A stretch of 40,170 bases of DNA from Solimonas soli DSM 21787 (GCF_000474945.1 NZ_AXDW01000024.1:1-40170), one strand, 5' to 3'; shown: positions 1 to 9,683, counted from the stretch's first letter. Numbers and translations: made by a program. Notes: generated from the sequence alone by a model not told the origin.

Positions 1-45
1 GGGAGGAGAGGGCTCGAAGCCGTGCGCCGCACTTTCATCACCGTT

Positions 46-72
46 CCCCTCCGCCCGCCTGCGGGGGAGGGG
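46..72. repeat. GC-rich REP-like hairpin
   Basis: CCCCTCC (46-52) and CCCGC (54-58) face GCGGG (61-65) and GGAGGGG (66-72) across a CT loop. That is a 12-bp stem with one bulged G. It looks like the interspersed palindromes common in high-GC gammaproteobacterial genomes. No gene was recognised in 1-161. Confidence 0.55.
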
Positions 73-161
73 CCAGGGGAGGGGGGTGCCGGATCGGGCA
101 CCGCGGCGAGCGATGCCCAACTCTCGCCGCTGCATGAAGTCCCTCTAGCCGAGCCCGCCCG

Positions 162-1592
162 ATGAGCACCGCACTGCCCGATTTCACCGCCGCCCGCGTC
201 CTCGTCGCCGGTGACGTGATGCTCGACCGCTACTGGATCGGCCCGACCTCGCGCATCTCGCCGGAGGCGCCGGTGCCGGTCGTGCGCATCCGCCGCGACG
301 AGACGCGGCCCGGCGGCGCGGCGAACGTCGCGCTCAACATCGCCAGCCTAGGCGCGCAGGCGCATCTGCTCGGCGTGGTCGGTGACGACGAGGCGGCGCG
401 GCTGCTCGGCGATGAAACGAAGGCGCGCGGCATCGACACGCGCTTCGTGACGACGGCGCAGGCGCCGACCATCACCAAGCTGCGCGTGCTGTCGCGCAAT
501 CAGCAGCTGATCCGCCTGGATTTCGAGGAGGAACTGGCCGGCGTCGGCGCGTTCGACGGCGCGTTGCTCGCGGCGCGCTACGCCGAGGCGCTGGCCTCGT
601 GCAGCGTCGTCGTGCTGTCGGACTACGGCAAGGGCACGCTGCGCGACGTCGCCGCGCTGATCGCGGCGGCGCGCGCACAGGGCAAGGCGGTGCTGGTCGA
701 TCCGAAAGGCAGCGACTGGCAGCGCTACCGCGGCGCCACGCTGCTGACGCCCAATCTCGGCGAGTTCGAGGCGGTCGCCGGCCGCTGCCGCGACGAGGCC
801 GAGCTGGTGGCCAGGGCCGAGCGGCTGCGCGGTGAGCTGCAGCTCGACGCGCTGCTGATCACGCGCAGCGAGCACGGCATGACGCTGATCGAGCCGGGCC
901 GGCCGGCGCTGCATATTGCCACCGAGGCGCGCGAGGTGTTCGACGTCACCGGCGCCGGCGACACGGTGATCGCCACGCTCGCCGCCGCGCTCGCCGCCGG
1001 CAGCCCGCTGGCGAGCGCCTGCCGGCTCGCCAACAGCGCCGCCGGCATCGTCGTCGGCAAGCTCGGCACGGCGAGCGTCACGCGCGACGAACTGCATGCG
1101 GCGCTCAGCGGCCGCGACGACGGCGCCGCCGGCGTGGTCGACGAAGAGACGCTGTTGCGCGCCGTGGCGCGCGCGCGCGCGGCCGGCAAGCGCATCGTCA
1201 TGACCAACGGCGTGTTCGACGTGCTGCACGTCGGCCACGCGCGTTATCTGGAGGATGCGCGGCGGCTCGGCGATCTGCTGATCGTCGCTGTCAACGACGA
1301 TGCCTCGGTGAAGCGTCTCAAGGGTCCGACCCGGCCGCTCAACACGACGGCCGATCGCATGGCCCTGCTGGCGTCGCTGCGCTGCGTCGACCTGGTCGTG
1401 CCGTTCGGCGAGGACACGCCGGCGCGCCTCATCGGCCGCGTGCTGCCGGACCTGCTGGTCAAGGGCGGCGACTATCAGCCCGGGCAGATCGCCGGCTATG
1501 ACGCCGTCACCGCCAATGGCGGCCGCGTGCTGGTGCTGCCGTTCCACGACGGCTATTCGACGACGAAGCTGATCGGCAAGGCGCGCCAATAG
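162..1592 (+). CDS. hldE: Bifunctional heptose-7-phosphate kinase / heptose-1-phosphate adenylyltransferase
   Basis: A cytosolic enzyme of ADP-heptose synthesis for the lipopolysaccharide inner core. It phosphorylates heptose 7-phosphate at C1 and, after a separate phosphatase step, adenylates heptose 1-phosphate. The 476 residues match the usual fused length. The N-terminal ribokinase-like (PfkB) domain covers about residues 10-320 and has the GAGD motif with catalytic Asp267. The C-terminal nucleotidyltransferase domain covers about 345-476 and opens with [10 protein letters not shown], the HxGH motif (His356, His359). The start is the first ATG of the conserved frame, with no strong Shine-Dalgarno. 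It stands alone and converges on the next gene. Identification is secure. Confidence 0.96.
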   Translation: MSTALPDFTAARVLVAGDVMLDRYWIGPTSRISPEAPVPVVRIRRDETRPGGAANVALNIASLGAQAHLLGVVGDDEAARLLGDETKARGIDTRFVTTAQAPTITKLRVLSRNQQLIRLDFEEELAGVGAFDGALLAARYAEALASCSVVVLSDYGKGTLRDVAALIAAARAQGKAVLVDPKGSDWQRYRGATLLTPNLGEFEAVAGRCRDEAELVARAERLRGELQLDALLITRSEHGMTLIEPGRPALHIATEAREVFDVTGAGDTVIATLAAALAAGSPLASACRLANSAAGIVVGKLGTASVTRDELHAALSGRDDGAAGVVDEETLLRAVARARAAGKRIVMTNGVFDVLHVGHARYLEDARRLGDLLIVAVNDDASVKRLKGPTRPLNTTADRMALLASLRCVDLVVPFGEDTPARLIGRVLPDLLVKGGDYQPGQIAGYDAVTANGGRVLVLPFHDGYSTTKLIGKARQ

Positions 1593-1637
1593 CGCGCGAC
1601 TTCGGTGTGGCGCGGCTCATGGCGGCACCGCCCGCCC

Positions 1638-2183
1638 TCACATCGTGAAGCGCGGCGCGCCGTGTTCGAGCGGCAGGCGCAGGCCAAGACACAGAAACGA
1701 CACCGCGTGGTAAAGGCCGCTCAGCATGATCAGCTCGATCAACTGCTCATCGGCATAGCAGGCGGCGAGCGCGGCCCACAGCGCATCGTCAATGTCGTTC
1801 GCGTCATGCAAAGCGTCGACGAGCGCGATCGCGAGTCTTTCCTCACGGGTCCAGGCCGGCGAGCGTACAGGCACTTCCAAGGTTGCCGCGCGTTCCGCCG
1901 CCGTCCATCCGGACGCCTCGCCGTATGCCGCCACGTGCACACCCCATTCGTATTCGGCACCGCAGCGCGCCGTCGTGCGCAGGATGACGAGTTCGCGCAG
2001 GCGCAGCGGAATGCTGCCGCGATCGAGCAGACCGCCCGCCATCATGCGTTCCAGTACGCGCGGATTGCGACCGACGCAGCGGAACAGCAGCAGCGGCGGG
2101 GCGCCGCGCATGACGCGGTCGAAGGCGGCCTGGACCGCCGGTGTGTACGGCGCTTCGAGCGGCGCGATGCGCGGCGCGGACAT
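1638..2183 (-). CDS. Carboxymuconolactone decarboxylase / AhpD-like family protein
   Basis: 181 residues of the all-helical AhpD-like fold. The core segment with RCGAEYEWGVH, then an alanine- and glycine-containing helix, is typical of the carboxymuconolactone decarboxylase family. The single Cys in that segment replaces the CxxC of true AhpD peroxidase partners, so a classical AhpD redox role is doubtful. The substrate cannot be told from sequence. The gene is divergent from an HxlR-type regulator 56 bp away with a palindromic operator between, so it is very probably that regulator's target. HxlR regulators often control detoxification genes against aldehydes, quinones or oxidants, which is inference here. 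Confidence 0.8.
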   Translation of the reverse strand: MSAPRIAPLEAPYTPAVQAAFDRVMRGAPPLLLFRCVGRNPRVLERMMAGGLLDRGSIPLRLRELVILRTTARCGAEYEWGVHVAAYGEASGWTAAERAATLEVPVRSPAWTREERLAIALVDALHDANDIDDALWAALAACYADEQLIELIMLSGLYHAVSFLCLGLRLPLEHGAPRFTM

Positions 2184-2197
2184 GGCGAATCTCCGGT

Positions 2198-2236
2198 GCT
2201 ACGATATTCGTAGCTTACTGCTTCGGAATTCGTAGC
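2198..2236. promoter_or_regulatory. Probable HxlR operator: perfect palindrome plus an in-phase half-site
   Basis: GCTACGA-TAT-TCGTAGC (2198-2214) is a perfect 7-bp inverted repeat. Its right half, ATTCGTAGC (2206-2214), recurs as a direct repeat at 2228-2236, exactly 22 bp or two helical turns away. The site fills the 56-bp gap between the divergent AhpD-like gene and the HxlR gene and would overlap both promoters. Binding by the adjacent regulator is inferred. Confidence 0.75.
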
Positions 2237-2239
2237 GCA

Positions 2240-2572
2240 ATGATCAGTCCTGTCGACAAGCCGGTGCGCGGGTCCCGCTCGGGGCGGCCGATCATGGCCC
2301 TGCTCGATCTGCTCGGCCGGCGCTGGACGATGCGTGTGATCTGGGAATTGCGCGAGGCGCCCCTGTCGTTTCGCGCCCTGCAGGCGGCCTGCGCCGGCAT
2401 GTCGCCCTCGGTGCTCAATCAGCGCCTGGCCGAACTGCGCGAGGCACTGCTCGTCGAGCAGGGCGACGCCGGCTATCAGTTGTCGGCGCTCGGCCGCTCG
2501 CTGCTCGAGCAGTTCGCACCTCTCGAACGCTGGGCGCAGGACTGGGCGGCCGCGCGTCGGCGCGGCAGCTGA
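2240..2572 (+). CDS. HxlR-family winged-helix transcriptional regulator
   Basis: 110 residues from the ATG at 2240. Earlier in-frame codons run back through the operator and the neighbouring gene, so this start is preferred. The HxlR/DUF24 winged-helix domain covers about residues 17-100. The GRPIMALLDLLGRRWTMRVIWEL segment is read as the first helices, followed by recognition-helix region MSPSVLNQRLAELRE and the wing. There is no cysteine in the DNA-binding core, so a HypR- or YodB-type thiol switch is unlikely. It probably represses itself and the divergent AhpD-like gene through the palindrome between them. Confidence 0.88.
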   Translation: MISPVDKPVRGSRSGRPIMALLDLLGRRWTMRVIWELREAPLSFRALQAACAGMSPSVLNQRLAELREALLVEQGDAGYQLSALGRSLLEQFAPLERWAQDWAAARRRGS

Positions 2573-2655
2573 CGGGCGACGCCGAGAACTCCATCACCAT
2601 CGGTGCGCCGCCGCCGTAGCATGCTCGCCGGCACGCGAACAGAAAGGAGAGCGTC

Positions 2656-4905
2656 ATGGCCAAGCCGCGCGCGAAGCGGAAGATCCACGAGCCCGCGGCA
2701 GCGGTCAGCCCGGAAACCGTGCAGGCGCAGCGCGCGGCGCGCGCGCCGACCGCGCTGAACACGCGGCTGTTCGATGCGCGCCCGGACCGTCTCGATTTCC
2801 GCGATCTCCCGTACCGGCCGCCGCTGCGTTCGCTGCCGCCTTCGTTTCCGGACGACGGCACGGTCGCCAAGCTGCTGCCCGGCTATGTGCGCGCCGGCCT
2901 GGTGCTCAACCAGGGCAACGAGGGCGCCTGCACCGGCTTCGGCCTCGCCTGCGTCGCCAACTATCTGCTGTGGCGGCGTCATGTCATGCAGGCGCGGCGC
3001 ATCCGCTTCCTGCCGGTCAGCCCGCGCATGTTCTACGAGCTGGCGCGCCGCTACGACGAGTGGCCGGGCGAGCGCTACGACGGCTCCAGCTGTCGCGGTG
3101 CGCTGAAGGGCTGGCACAAGCACGGCGTCTGCGCCGAGGCACTGTGGCCCTATGCCTTCGGCGATGACGGCAAGCCGGTGTTCGTGCCGCCGGAGAAGGG
3201 CTGGGAGCTCGACGCGGCGACGCGCACGCTCGGCGTCTATTACCGCGTCGACAAGGCCTCGGTCGTCGATCTGCAGGCGGCGATCGCCGAGATCGGCGCG
3301 GTGTACGTCTCGTGCCAGGTGCACGACGGCTGGGACACGCTGGCCAAGGCGCGCGCGCAGCCGGCGCCGCGCAGCCATCGCGATCTGCTGCGCGCCGAAA
3401 TCCCGCCGCCGAAGAATCCGGGCAAGCTCGGCGGGCACGCCTTCGCGCTGGTCGGCTACAACGAACGCGGCTTCGTCGTGCAGAACTCCTGGGGCGCCGG
3501 CTGGGGCGCCGGCGGCTTCGCCCTGCTGCCGTACGAAGACTGGATCGCGCATGCCACCGATGCCTGGGCCTGTGCGCTCGGTGTGCCGGTGCTGCCGTCG
3601 AAAGCGCGTCTGGCCGGCCTGCGCTGGCCGGTGCCGGGCGGGCAGTCGCTCGGCGTGCTCGATCCGGCGACGCGCACGCCGGACAATCCGGCCGACGATC
3701 CCTGGCCGGTCGATCATGCCTATGCGTTCAAGGCCTACGAGCCGTGGAGCACGGCGCAGGCCTACGCCCACACACTGGTCAGCGGCAACGACGGTCGCGT
3801 CGTGGTGCGCGATTTCGAACAGGGCGTCGACGCCGATGCCGGCCGCTACGTGAGCGAAATCGCCTGCGAGGCGCCGTGGCGTGCGTTCCGCGCCGGGCGC
3901 GGCACGCCGCCGACGCTGGTGATCTACGCGCACGGCGGTCTCAACGGCGAGGAGGCGTCGATCCGCCGCATCCGCGCCATGGCGCCGCACTTCGCGGCGA
4001 ACGGCATCTATCCGCTGTTCCTGACCTGGCGCACCGGCGCCGGCGAGACGCTCTACGACATCGTCGAGGACTGGGCGCGCAAGGCGGTCGGCAGCGATGC
4101 CGAACGCGCCGCCGGCGTGCTCGCGGCGATCGGCGACGTGCGCGATCGTGCGGTCGAGGTCTTCGCGCGCCTGTTCGGGCGCGGCGTGTGGGGCGAGATG
4201 CGCGAGAACGCGGCGCTCGGCATGGCGCCGGGCCACGGCCTCGATCTGCTCGCGCAGCGCCTGCTCGAACTCGCGCGGCGCTGCCGCAAGGCCGGCACGC
4301 CGCTGCGCCTGCATCTGGTCGGCCATTCCGCCGGGTCGATCCTGCTCGGGCATCTGCTCCAGCGGCTCAACGGACTCGACGCGGCCGGCGGCGGCCTCGC
4401 CGTGCGCAGCTGCAGCCTGTACGCGGCGGCCTGTTCGGTGCGCTTCGCCGTGCAGCGCTATCTCGCCGCCGACGACAGCGGCCTGCTGCCGCTGCGCAAT
4501 CTGTTCCTCTACCACCTGTCGGATCGCAACGAGAAAGCCGACGCGCTGCCCTCGCCGAAAGCGCCGGCTTACGGCAAGTCGCTGCTCTATCTCGTGTCGC
4601 GCGCGCTCGACGACGTGCGCAAGATGCCGCTGCTCGGCATGGAGCGCGCGCTCGATCCCGCCTACGCGCACAGCGTCGACCATTGGGCCGAGGAGGAACT
4701 GCCGTTCGTCCAGCAATGGCAGGCGCGCTGGCCGGCGGCGCAGGGGCAGATCATCACGGATCCGACCGTGCGCACCACGGCGCACGACAACCGCATCCAG
4801 GCGACGCACGGCTCCTTCGACAACAATCTCGAGGTGATCGGCGAAACGATCCGTCGCATCCGCGGCGCGCCGCTGGTGGCGCCGCTGGAATGGCTGGATT
4901 ACTGA
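2656..4905 (+). CDS. Papain-like cysteine protease fused to an alpha/beta-hydrolase domain
   Basis: A 749-residue cytosolic protein (no signal peptide, lysine/arginine-rich N-terminus) with two apparent catalytic domains. The peptidase C1 domain covers about residues 50-310. Gln86 lies in LNQGNEGAC with nucleophile Cys92, then come His261 in GGHAFALVGY and Asn277 in VQNSWGAGWG. After a linker, a second domain of about 415-749 begins LVIYAHGG, which resembles an oxyanion-hole strand. It carries the nucleophile elbow GHSAGS with Ser558, and a late His718 in ATHGSFDNN is a candidate third residue. A strong Shine-Dalgarno (AAAGGAGAG) precedes the ATG. I do not recognise a named family with this order. 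A protease-esterase effector or self-processing enzyme is possible, but the function is unknown. Confidence 0.75.
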   Translation: MAKPRAKRKIHEPAAAVSPETVQAQRAARAPTALNTRLFDARPDRLDFRDLPYRPPLRSLPPSFPDDGTVAKLLPGYVRAGLVLNQGNEGACTGFGLACVANYLLWRRHVMQARRIRFLPVSPRMFYELARRYDEWPGERYDGSSCRGALKGWHKHGVCAEALWPYAFGDDGKPVFVPPEKGWELDAATRTLGVYYRVDKASVVDLQAAIAEIGAVYVSCQVHDGWDTLAKARAQPAPRSHRDLLRAEIPPPKNPGKLGGHAFALVGYNERGFVVQNSWGAGWGAGGFALLPYEDWIAHATDAWACALGVPVLPSKARLAGLRWPVPGGQSLGVLDPATRTPDNPADDPWPVDHAYAFKAYEPWSTAQAYAHTLVSGNDGRVVVRDFEQGVDADAGRYVSEIACEAPWRAFRAGRGTPPTLVIYAHGGLNGEEASIRRIRAMAPHFAANGIYPLFLTWRTGAGETLYDIVEDWARKAVGSDAERAAGVLAAIGDVRDRAVEVFARLFGRGVWGEMRENAALGMAPGHGLDLLAQRLLELARRCRKAGTPLRLHLVGHSAGSILLGHLLQRLNGLDAAGGGLAVRSCSLYAAACSVRFAVQRYLAADDSGLLPLRNLFLYHLSDRNEKADALPSPKAPAYGKSLLYLVSRALDDVRKMPLLGMERALDPAYAHSVDHWAEEELPFVQQWQARWPAAQGQIITDPTVRTTAHDNRIQATHGSFDNNLEVIGETIRRIRGAPLVAPLEWLDY

Positions 4906-4917
4906 ACGGGCCGGCGG

Positions 4918-4941
4918 CTCAAGTTCCGCCTCAAGTTCCGC
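4918..4941. repeat. Tandem 12-bp duplication
   Basis: CTCAAGTTCCGC occurs twice back to back in the 77-bp gap between the protease-hydrolase gene and the HDOD gene. If the HDOD protein used an upstream ATG at 4890, the repeat would encode four duplicated residues. It is probably a replication-slippage product. Confidence 0.6.
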
Positions 4942-4982
4942 GCCGGCCGGCCGCTAGCGGAGAGGCCCGCCCGGAATCGCTC

Positions 4983-5819
4983 ATGGTCCTGCAGGAACGC
5001 TTTCACCGCATCGTCGTCGACGCGCTGGCGCATGATCGCCTCGTGCTGCCGACGCTGCCCGAGGTCGCCATGCACGTGCGCCAGCTGGTGCAGCGCGAGG
5101 ACGTCTCGGCGGCGACGCTGGCCGGCGTGATCGAGAAGGATCCGGCGCTCGCCGTGCGCCTGATCCGCGTCGCCAACAGCGCCGCGCAGCGCGGCGGACG
5201 CCGCGTCGAGAACGTGCGCCAGGCGGTGACGCGCCTCGGCTTCGACTACACGCGCCTGCTGGTGTCGGGGCTGGCCATCGAGCAGATGTTCGCGCGCGGC
5301 GCGCCCTGGCTCGAGGCGCGCCTGCGGCGCTCGTGGCGGCGCAGCGTCGACGTCGCGGCCGCGGCGCAGGTGCTGGCCGCCGAATGCACGCTGCTCCATC
5401 CGGAGATGGCGATGCTCGCCGGCCTGATCCACGACATCGGCGTGCTGCCGATCCTGCGGCTCGCCGAAACCCATCAGGCAGCGATCGACGACGAGCGCGA
5501 ACTGGACGACGTGCTCGACGTGCTGGCGCCGCGCATCGGCCGCCTGGTGCTGCAGGCCTGGCATTTCCCCGAGGAACTGTGCGGCGTACCGGAGCAGTGG
5601 CGCGACTTCGGCCACGCCCACGACGGCGCGCCGCTGTACGCCGACGTGGTGCGCATCGCCGTGCTGCAGAGCGATGTCGGCCGCGAAAAACCCTACGCGG
5701 CGATCGACCGCGCCGCCGTGCCGGCCTATCGCAAGCTCGATGTGAATCCGCAGGTCGAGGTGCTCAAGATGAAGGGCTACGCGGCGCTGCTCGAGAGCGG
5801 GCAGCCGGCCGCCGCGTAG
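4983..5819 (+). CDS. HDOD-domain signalling protein
   Basis: 278 residues, almost all one HDOD domain (about 10-215). HDOD is a degenerate HD-type domain often lacking phosphohydrolase activity. It is used in regulatory or cyclic-di-GMP-linked proteins. The LPTLPEVAMHVRQLV opening, EKDPALAVRLIRVANSA and AGLIHDIGVLPIL segments are typical. HDIG remains, but the full metal-ligand set of an HD phosphodiesterase is not evident. No output domain is attached. ATG 4983 puts the start at the conserved HDOD opening. An in-frame ATG at 4890, overlapping the previous gene, would add 31 low-complexity residues. The partner is unknown. Confidence 0.82.
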   Translation: MVLQERFHRIVVDALAHDRLVLPTLPEVAMHVRQLVQREDVSAATLAGVIEKDPALAVRLIRVANSAAQRGGRRVENVRQAVTRLGFDYTRLLVSGLAIEQMFARGAPWLEARLRRSWRRSVDVAAAAQVLAAECTLLHPEMAMLAGLIHDIGVLPILRLAETHQAAIDDERELDDVLDVLAPRIGRLVLQAWHFPEELCGVPEQWRDFGHAHDGAPLYADVVRIAVLQSDVGREKPYAAIDRAAVPAYRKLDVNPQVEVLKMKGYAALLESGQPAAA

Positions 5820-5832
5820 GGCGCCGCGCGGC

Positions 5833-5860
5833 AAAAAAGCCGGCGGCATCGCCACCGGGC
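5833..5860 (-). terminator. Intrinsic terminator between convergent genes
   Basis: Read on the minus strand, a 9-bp stem with one bulge and a GAT loop is followed by six T (5838-5833), which suits the end of the M28 peptidase transcript. On the plus strand the same stem is followed by CTTTCTT, so it may also stop HDOD transcription. It fills the 60-bp convergent gap. Confidence 0.6.
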
Positions 5861-5879
5861 CTTTCTTGCGGCCGCGCGC

Positions 5880-7595
5880 TCAGGGCGCGGCTTTCAGCTG
5901 CGCCTCGCGGATGCTCTTGAACTCCGAGCCGCCCTTCCACGTCGGCCATTCGCTGCCGTTGGCGACGGCGTAGCCGGTCTCGAACAGCAGCTGCATGTCC
6001 TGCGCGCCGCCGGACAGATCCCAGTCCGCTTTCACCTCGTCCGAGGGCTTGTGGTAGTCGTTCGCGGTGTAGGCGTCGCGCTTGGCGCGGCCGTAGCCGT
6101 CCGGCTTGCCGATGACCTCGGTGCCGCGCTCGACGTACAGCGCCGGCACGCCCTGCTTGGCGAACTCGAACTGGTCGGAGCGGTAGTAATGGCCTTTCTC
6201 CGGCTCGGTGTCGGCGACCACCACGCGGCCCTGCCGGGCGGCATACCCGGCGAACACATCCTCCAGCGTGTTCTGCCCGTAGCCGATCACGTTGATGTCG
6301 CGCGTCCTGCCCCAGGTGTTGAGCACGTCGGTGTTGAAATTGGCGAGCGTCCGGGTCAGCGGGTAGAGCGGATGCGTGGCGTAGTGCTGCGAGCCGAGCA
6401 GGCCCTGCTCCTCGGCGGTGACCGAAAGGAACAGCACCGAACGCTTCGGCGGCGCCGGCAGCGCCTTGTAGGCCTTGGCGATGGCGATCAGGCCGGCGGT
6501 GCCGGAGGCGTTGTCGGCGGCGCCGTTGAAGATCGGGTCGGGCAGGCCGTCCTGGCGGCCGAGGTGATCCCAGTGCGCGGTGTAGACGATGTATTCGTTT
6601 TTCAGCGCCGGGTCGCTGCCTTCGAGCCTGGCGATGACGTTGTGCGACTGCACTTCGCGGATCTTGTTGTCGATCGTGCAGCTGGCCCTGGCCCTGAGCG
6701 GGATCGGCTTGAAGTCCTTCGACAACGCCGCTTTCTTCAGATGATCGAAGTCATAGCCGGCGGCGGCGAACAATTCCTTGGCGCGGTCGAGCGTGATCCA
6801 CGACTGCACCGGCACGCGGCCCATGTTGCGGTCGTCGGACTTCAGGCTGAACTGCTCGCCGCCCCAGCTGTTCTGCACCACTTCCCAGGGATACGCGGCG
6901 GGCCTGGTCTCATGGACGATGATCGCCGCCGCGGCGCCGAGCCTGGAGGCGATCTCGTACTTGTAGGTCCAGCGGCCGTAGTAGGTCATCGCCTCGCCCT
7001 TGAACATGCCGGGGTCGAGGCGCGCCGGATCGTTCGGGTCCGGGATCGCCGGATCGTTGATGAGCATGACCAGGGTCTTGCCCTTCACGCTGAGGCCCTT
7101 GTAATCGTCCCAGCCGTACTCCGGCGCCTGCACGCCGTAACCGACGAAGACGATGTCGGAGTCGCGGACCTTCACCTGCGGCACGACGCGCTGCGTGGCG
7201 GCGACGAAATCGCTGCCCGGCTTCAGCTTCAGCGTCTTGCCGCCGACCTTGAGCGTCATCGTCGGCGTGCCGGTGATGCCGACCAGCGGCACGTTCTGCA
7301 CGAACGTGCCGTCCGGATTGCCGGGCGCGAGACCGAGCGCCTGGAACTGCTCCGTCAGGTAGGCGACGGTCTTGTCCTCGCCCGGCGTGCCGGGCAGGCG
7401 GCCTTCGAAGGCGTCCGAGGCCAGCACCTTGGTGTGCTGCAGGATCAGCTCGGGCGCGATGGCCTGCGCGGCCGCGATCTCGGGCGCCGGGAGCGCCGCG
7501 ACCGGCGCCGCGGCGCTCGGCGCTGGCGGCGGTGCGGCGCAGGCGGCGAGGGCGCCGAGCGCCGCGAGGCATAGGGTGAGCGGGAAGGTCTTCAT
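5880..7595 (-). CDS. M28-family zinc aminopeptidase, predicted lipoprotein
   Basis: 571 residues. A signal peptide ends in the lipobox LAAC with Cys19, predicting an envelope-anchored lipoprotein, followed by an Ala/Pro-rich spacer. A protease-associated (PA) insert lies at about 140-260. The M28 catalytic core covers about 315-550, with His341 and Asp343 in AHWDHLG, Asp361 in AADNASG, Glu395-Glu396 in AEEQG, Asp423 in NTDVLN, and a late His in the DYHKPSDEV segment. This is the complete co-catalytic two-zinc set. It should release N-terminal residues from peptides. It lies 24 bp downstream of the S9 peptidase on the same strand and is probably its operon partner in breaking down peptides outside the inner membrane. 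Confidence 0.92.
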   Translation of the reverse strand: MKTFPLTLCLAALGALAACAAPPPAPSAAAPVAALPAPEIAAAQAIAPELILQHTKVLASDAFEGRLPGTPGEDKTVAYLTEQFQALGLAPGNPDGTFVQNVPLVGITGTPTMTLKVGGKTLKLKPGSDFVAATQRVVPQVKVRDSDIVFVGYGVQAPEYGWDDYKGLSVKGKTLVMLINDPAIPDPNDPARLDPGMFKGEAMTYYGRWTYKYEIASRLGAAAAIIVHETRPAAYPWEVVQNSWGGEQFSLKSDDRNMGRVPVQSWITLDRAKELFAAAGYDFDHLKKAALSKDFKPIPLRARASCTIDNKIREVQSHNVIARLEGSDPALKNEYIVYTAHWDHLGRQDGLPDPIFNGAADNASGTAGLIAIAKAYKALPAPPKRSVLFLSVTAEEQGLLGSQHYATHPLYPLTRTLANFNTDVLNTWGRTRDINVIGYGQNTLEDVFAGYAARQGRVVVADTEPEKGHYYRSDQFEFAKQGVPALYVERGTEVIGKPDGYGRAKRDAYTANDYHKPSDEVKADWDLSGGAQDMQLLFETGYAVANGSEWPTWKGGSEFKSIREAQLKAAP

Positions 7596-7619
7596 GTCAG
7601 CTCCGTTGCCGTCGAGTTC

Positions 7620-9683
7620 TCAGTCGCCGATCCAGCGCTGCAGCCATGCCTGCACGGTGTCGTGCCACTGCACGCTGTTCTGCGGCTTGAGCACCCAGTG
7701 ATTCTCGTCCGGGAACACCAGCAGCTGCGAGGGAATGCCGCGGCGCTGCAGGGCGGTGAAGGCGGCGATGCCCTGCTCGACCGGGATGCGATAGTCCTTC
7801 TCGCTGTGCACGATCAGCATCGGCGTCTTCCAGTTCTGCACGAAGTTCACCGGATTGCTCTGCTCGTAGGCCTGCGGATTCACGAAGTACGGCGCGCCGT
7901 GCTCCCACTCGTCGAACCACAGCTCCTCGGTCGAGTAGTACATGGTGCGCGCGTCGAACACGCCGTCGTGGTTGACGATGCACTTGAAGGCATCCGGCCA
8001 GTTGCCGGCGATCCAGTTCATCATGTAGCCGCCGTAGCTGGCGCCGAGCGCCGCGGCCTTGGTGCCGTCGAGGAAATCGTAGGTCTTCAGCGCGTAGGCC
8101 CAGCCTTTCTGCAGGTCCTCGAGCGGCTTGCCGCCCCAGTCCCTGGAGATCGCGTCGGTGAAGGCCTGGCCGTAGCCGGTCGAGCCATGGAAGTCGATGA
8201 AGACGACGGCATAGCCCATGCCGGCGAACACCGCCGGATTCCAGCGGTAGTGCCAGTCGTTCGCCATGCTGCCCTGCGGGCCGCCGTGCACGATGAAGGC
8301 GACCGGGTACTTCCTGCCGGCCTTGTAATTCCACGGCTTCATCACATAGCCGTGGACGGTCTCCTGGTTCCAGCCGGCGAACTTGAACTGCTCGTAGGCG
8401 CCGAACTGCACGTTCTTCAGGCGCTCGGCGTTGACCTGCGTGAGCTGCAGCGGCTTGGCGCCATTCGCCGGATCGGCGCGGTAGAAATCGGCCGGCGCGT
8501 TGAGGCTGTCGAGCGCGTAGACCAGGGTGTCGCCGCTGACATCGAAGCCGCTGACGTGGCCGTCACCGCTCAGCGCCCTGACGGCGCCGCCGGCGACGTC
8601 GATCGCGAACAGGCGGTGCTGGCCGAGATCGTCGGCGTGCGTGTAGAGCGTCTTGCCGTCGGCGGAGAAGGCCAGTGCGTCGGCCGAGCGGTCCCAGTTC
8701 GGCGCCACTTCGCGCACGCTGCCGGTCTTCAGGTCGCGCAGCATGATGGCGAGGCGGTCGGCCTCGAAGGTCGGACGCTTCATGGCGCGGTAGGCCAGGT
8801 ACCTGCCGTCCGGCGAGTAGACCGGGCCGATGTCGGTCGCCTCGTTCGAGGCCGTGAGGTTCACCGGCCTGGCGCTGCCGTCGGCCGGCACCTGCCAGAG
8901 ATCGAGATTGGTGCTCCAGGCTTCGCTGCGGCCGGCGATGCGCGCGGTGAACACGACGGTCTTGCCGTCCGGCGAGAAGGTGTACTCGGAATCGTCGCCG
9001 AACGGCTTGCTCGGCACATCGCCGTCGATGTCGCGGCTGAGCAGAGTCGTCGCGCCGAGCGTGCCGTCGGCACCGACCCTGGCGGCGAACAGCTGCGAGC
9101 GGCTGCCGTTCGACCAGGTGTCCCAGTGACGGACGAACAGCTTGTCGAACAGCATGCCGGTGTTCTTCTGCGCGGCGAGCGCGTCGAACTTCTTCTTGCT
9201 GGCCGCGATGTCACCCTTGTCCTCGGTGAAGACGTCGAGCGAGAAGGCGATGCGCTGGCCGTCCGGCGACAGCACGAAGTTGTTGACCTCGAGCGGCAGA
9301 TCGGAAACCTGCCGGGCCTCGCCGCCCTGCATCGGCAGGCGCCAGATCTGCTGGCTGCCGCCGCGCGCCGAGAGGAAGTACAGCGAGCGGCCGTCGGCGG
9401 ACCAGCGCGGCGTGTCGTTCGAGATCCTGCCCGACGTCAGCGCGCGCGCCTGCCGGGTCGCGAGATCCATCAGCCAGATCTGCGTGATGCCCTTGTTGGC
9501 CTCGTAGTCGGTCGTGCGCAAGGTGTAGGCGAGCTGCTTGCCGTCCGGCGACAGGCGCGGGTCGGAAACGCGCTCGAGCATGACGAGATCGCGTGCGGTG
9601 ATCGGCTGGGGCTTCATGGAAGGCGCGGCGACGGTGGAGAGCGACATCGTGGCGAGCAGCGCGCCGGCAAGCAATCGGGACAT
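7620..9683 (-). CDS. Secreted S9-family peptidase (prolyl oligopeptidase / DPP-V type)
   Basis: 687 residues with an N-terminal signal peptide (MSRLLAGALLATMSLSTVAA). The beta-propeller covers about residues 30-420, with repeated SPDGK- and SADGK-type blades that restrict access to short peptides. The alpha/beta-hydrolase catalytic domain covers about 440-687. The triad is Ser549 in GASYGGYM, Asp630 in SEKDYRIP and His662 in DENHW. It cleaves oligopeptides, probably releasing di- or oligopeptides in the periplasm. It is first in a two-gene unit with the M28 aminopeptidase and is divergent from a peptide transporter, so the three fit one peptide-use pathway. Confidence 0.93.
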   Translation of the reverse strand: MSRLLAGALLATMSLSTVAAPSMKPQPITARDLVMLERVSDPRLSPDGKQLAYTLRTTDYEANKGITQIWLMDLATRQARALTSGRISNDTPRWSADGRSLYFLSARGGSQQIWRLPMQGGEARQVSDLPLEVNNFVLSPDGQRIAFSLDVFTEDKGDIAASKKKFDALAAQKNTGMLFDKLFVRHWDTWSNGSRSQLFAARVGADGTLGATTLLSRDIDGDVPSKPFGDDSEYTFSPDGKTVVFTARIAGRSEAWSTNLDLWQVPADGSARPVNLTASNEATDIGPVYSPDGRYLAYRAMKRPTFEADRLAIMLRDLKTGSVREVAPNWDRSADALAFSADGKTLYTHADDLGQHRLFAIDVAGGAVRALSGDGHVSGFDVSGDTLVYALDSLNAPADFYRADPANGAKPLQLTQVNAERLKNVQFGAYEQFKFAGWNQETVHGYVMKPWNYKAGRKYPVAFIVHGGPQGSMANDWHYRWNPAVFAGMGYAVVFIDFHGSTGYGQAFTDAISRDWGGKPLEDLQKGWAYALKTYDFLDGTKAAALGASYGGYMMNWIAGNWPDAFKCIVNHDGVFDARTMYYSTEELWFDEWEHGAPYFVNPQAYEQSNPVNFVQNWKTPMLIVHSEKDYRIPVEQGIAAFTALQRRGIPSQLLVFPDENHWVLKPQNSVQWHDTVQAWLQRWIGD

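Noticed and set aside
2476-4809. A 777-codon open frame on the minus strand opposite the protease-hydrolase gene
   Set aside because: Arg/Ala/Gly-rich composition and no family motifs. It is a shadow of GC-rich codon use in the real gene.
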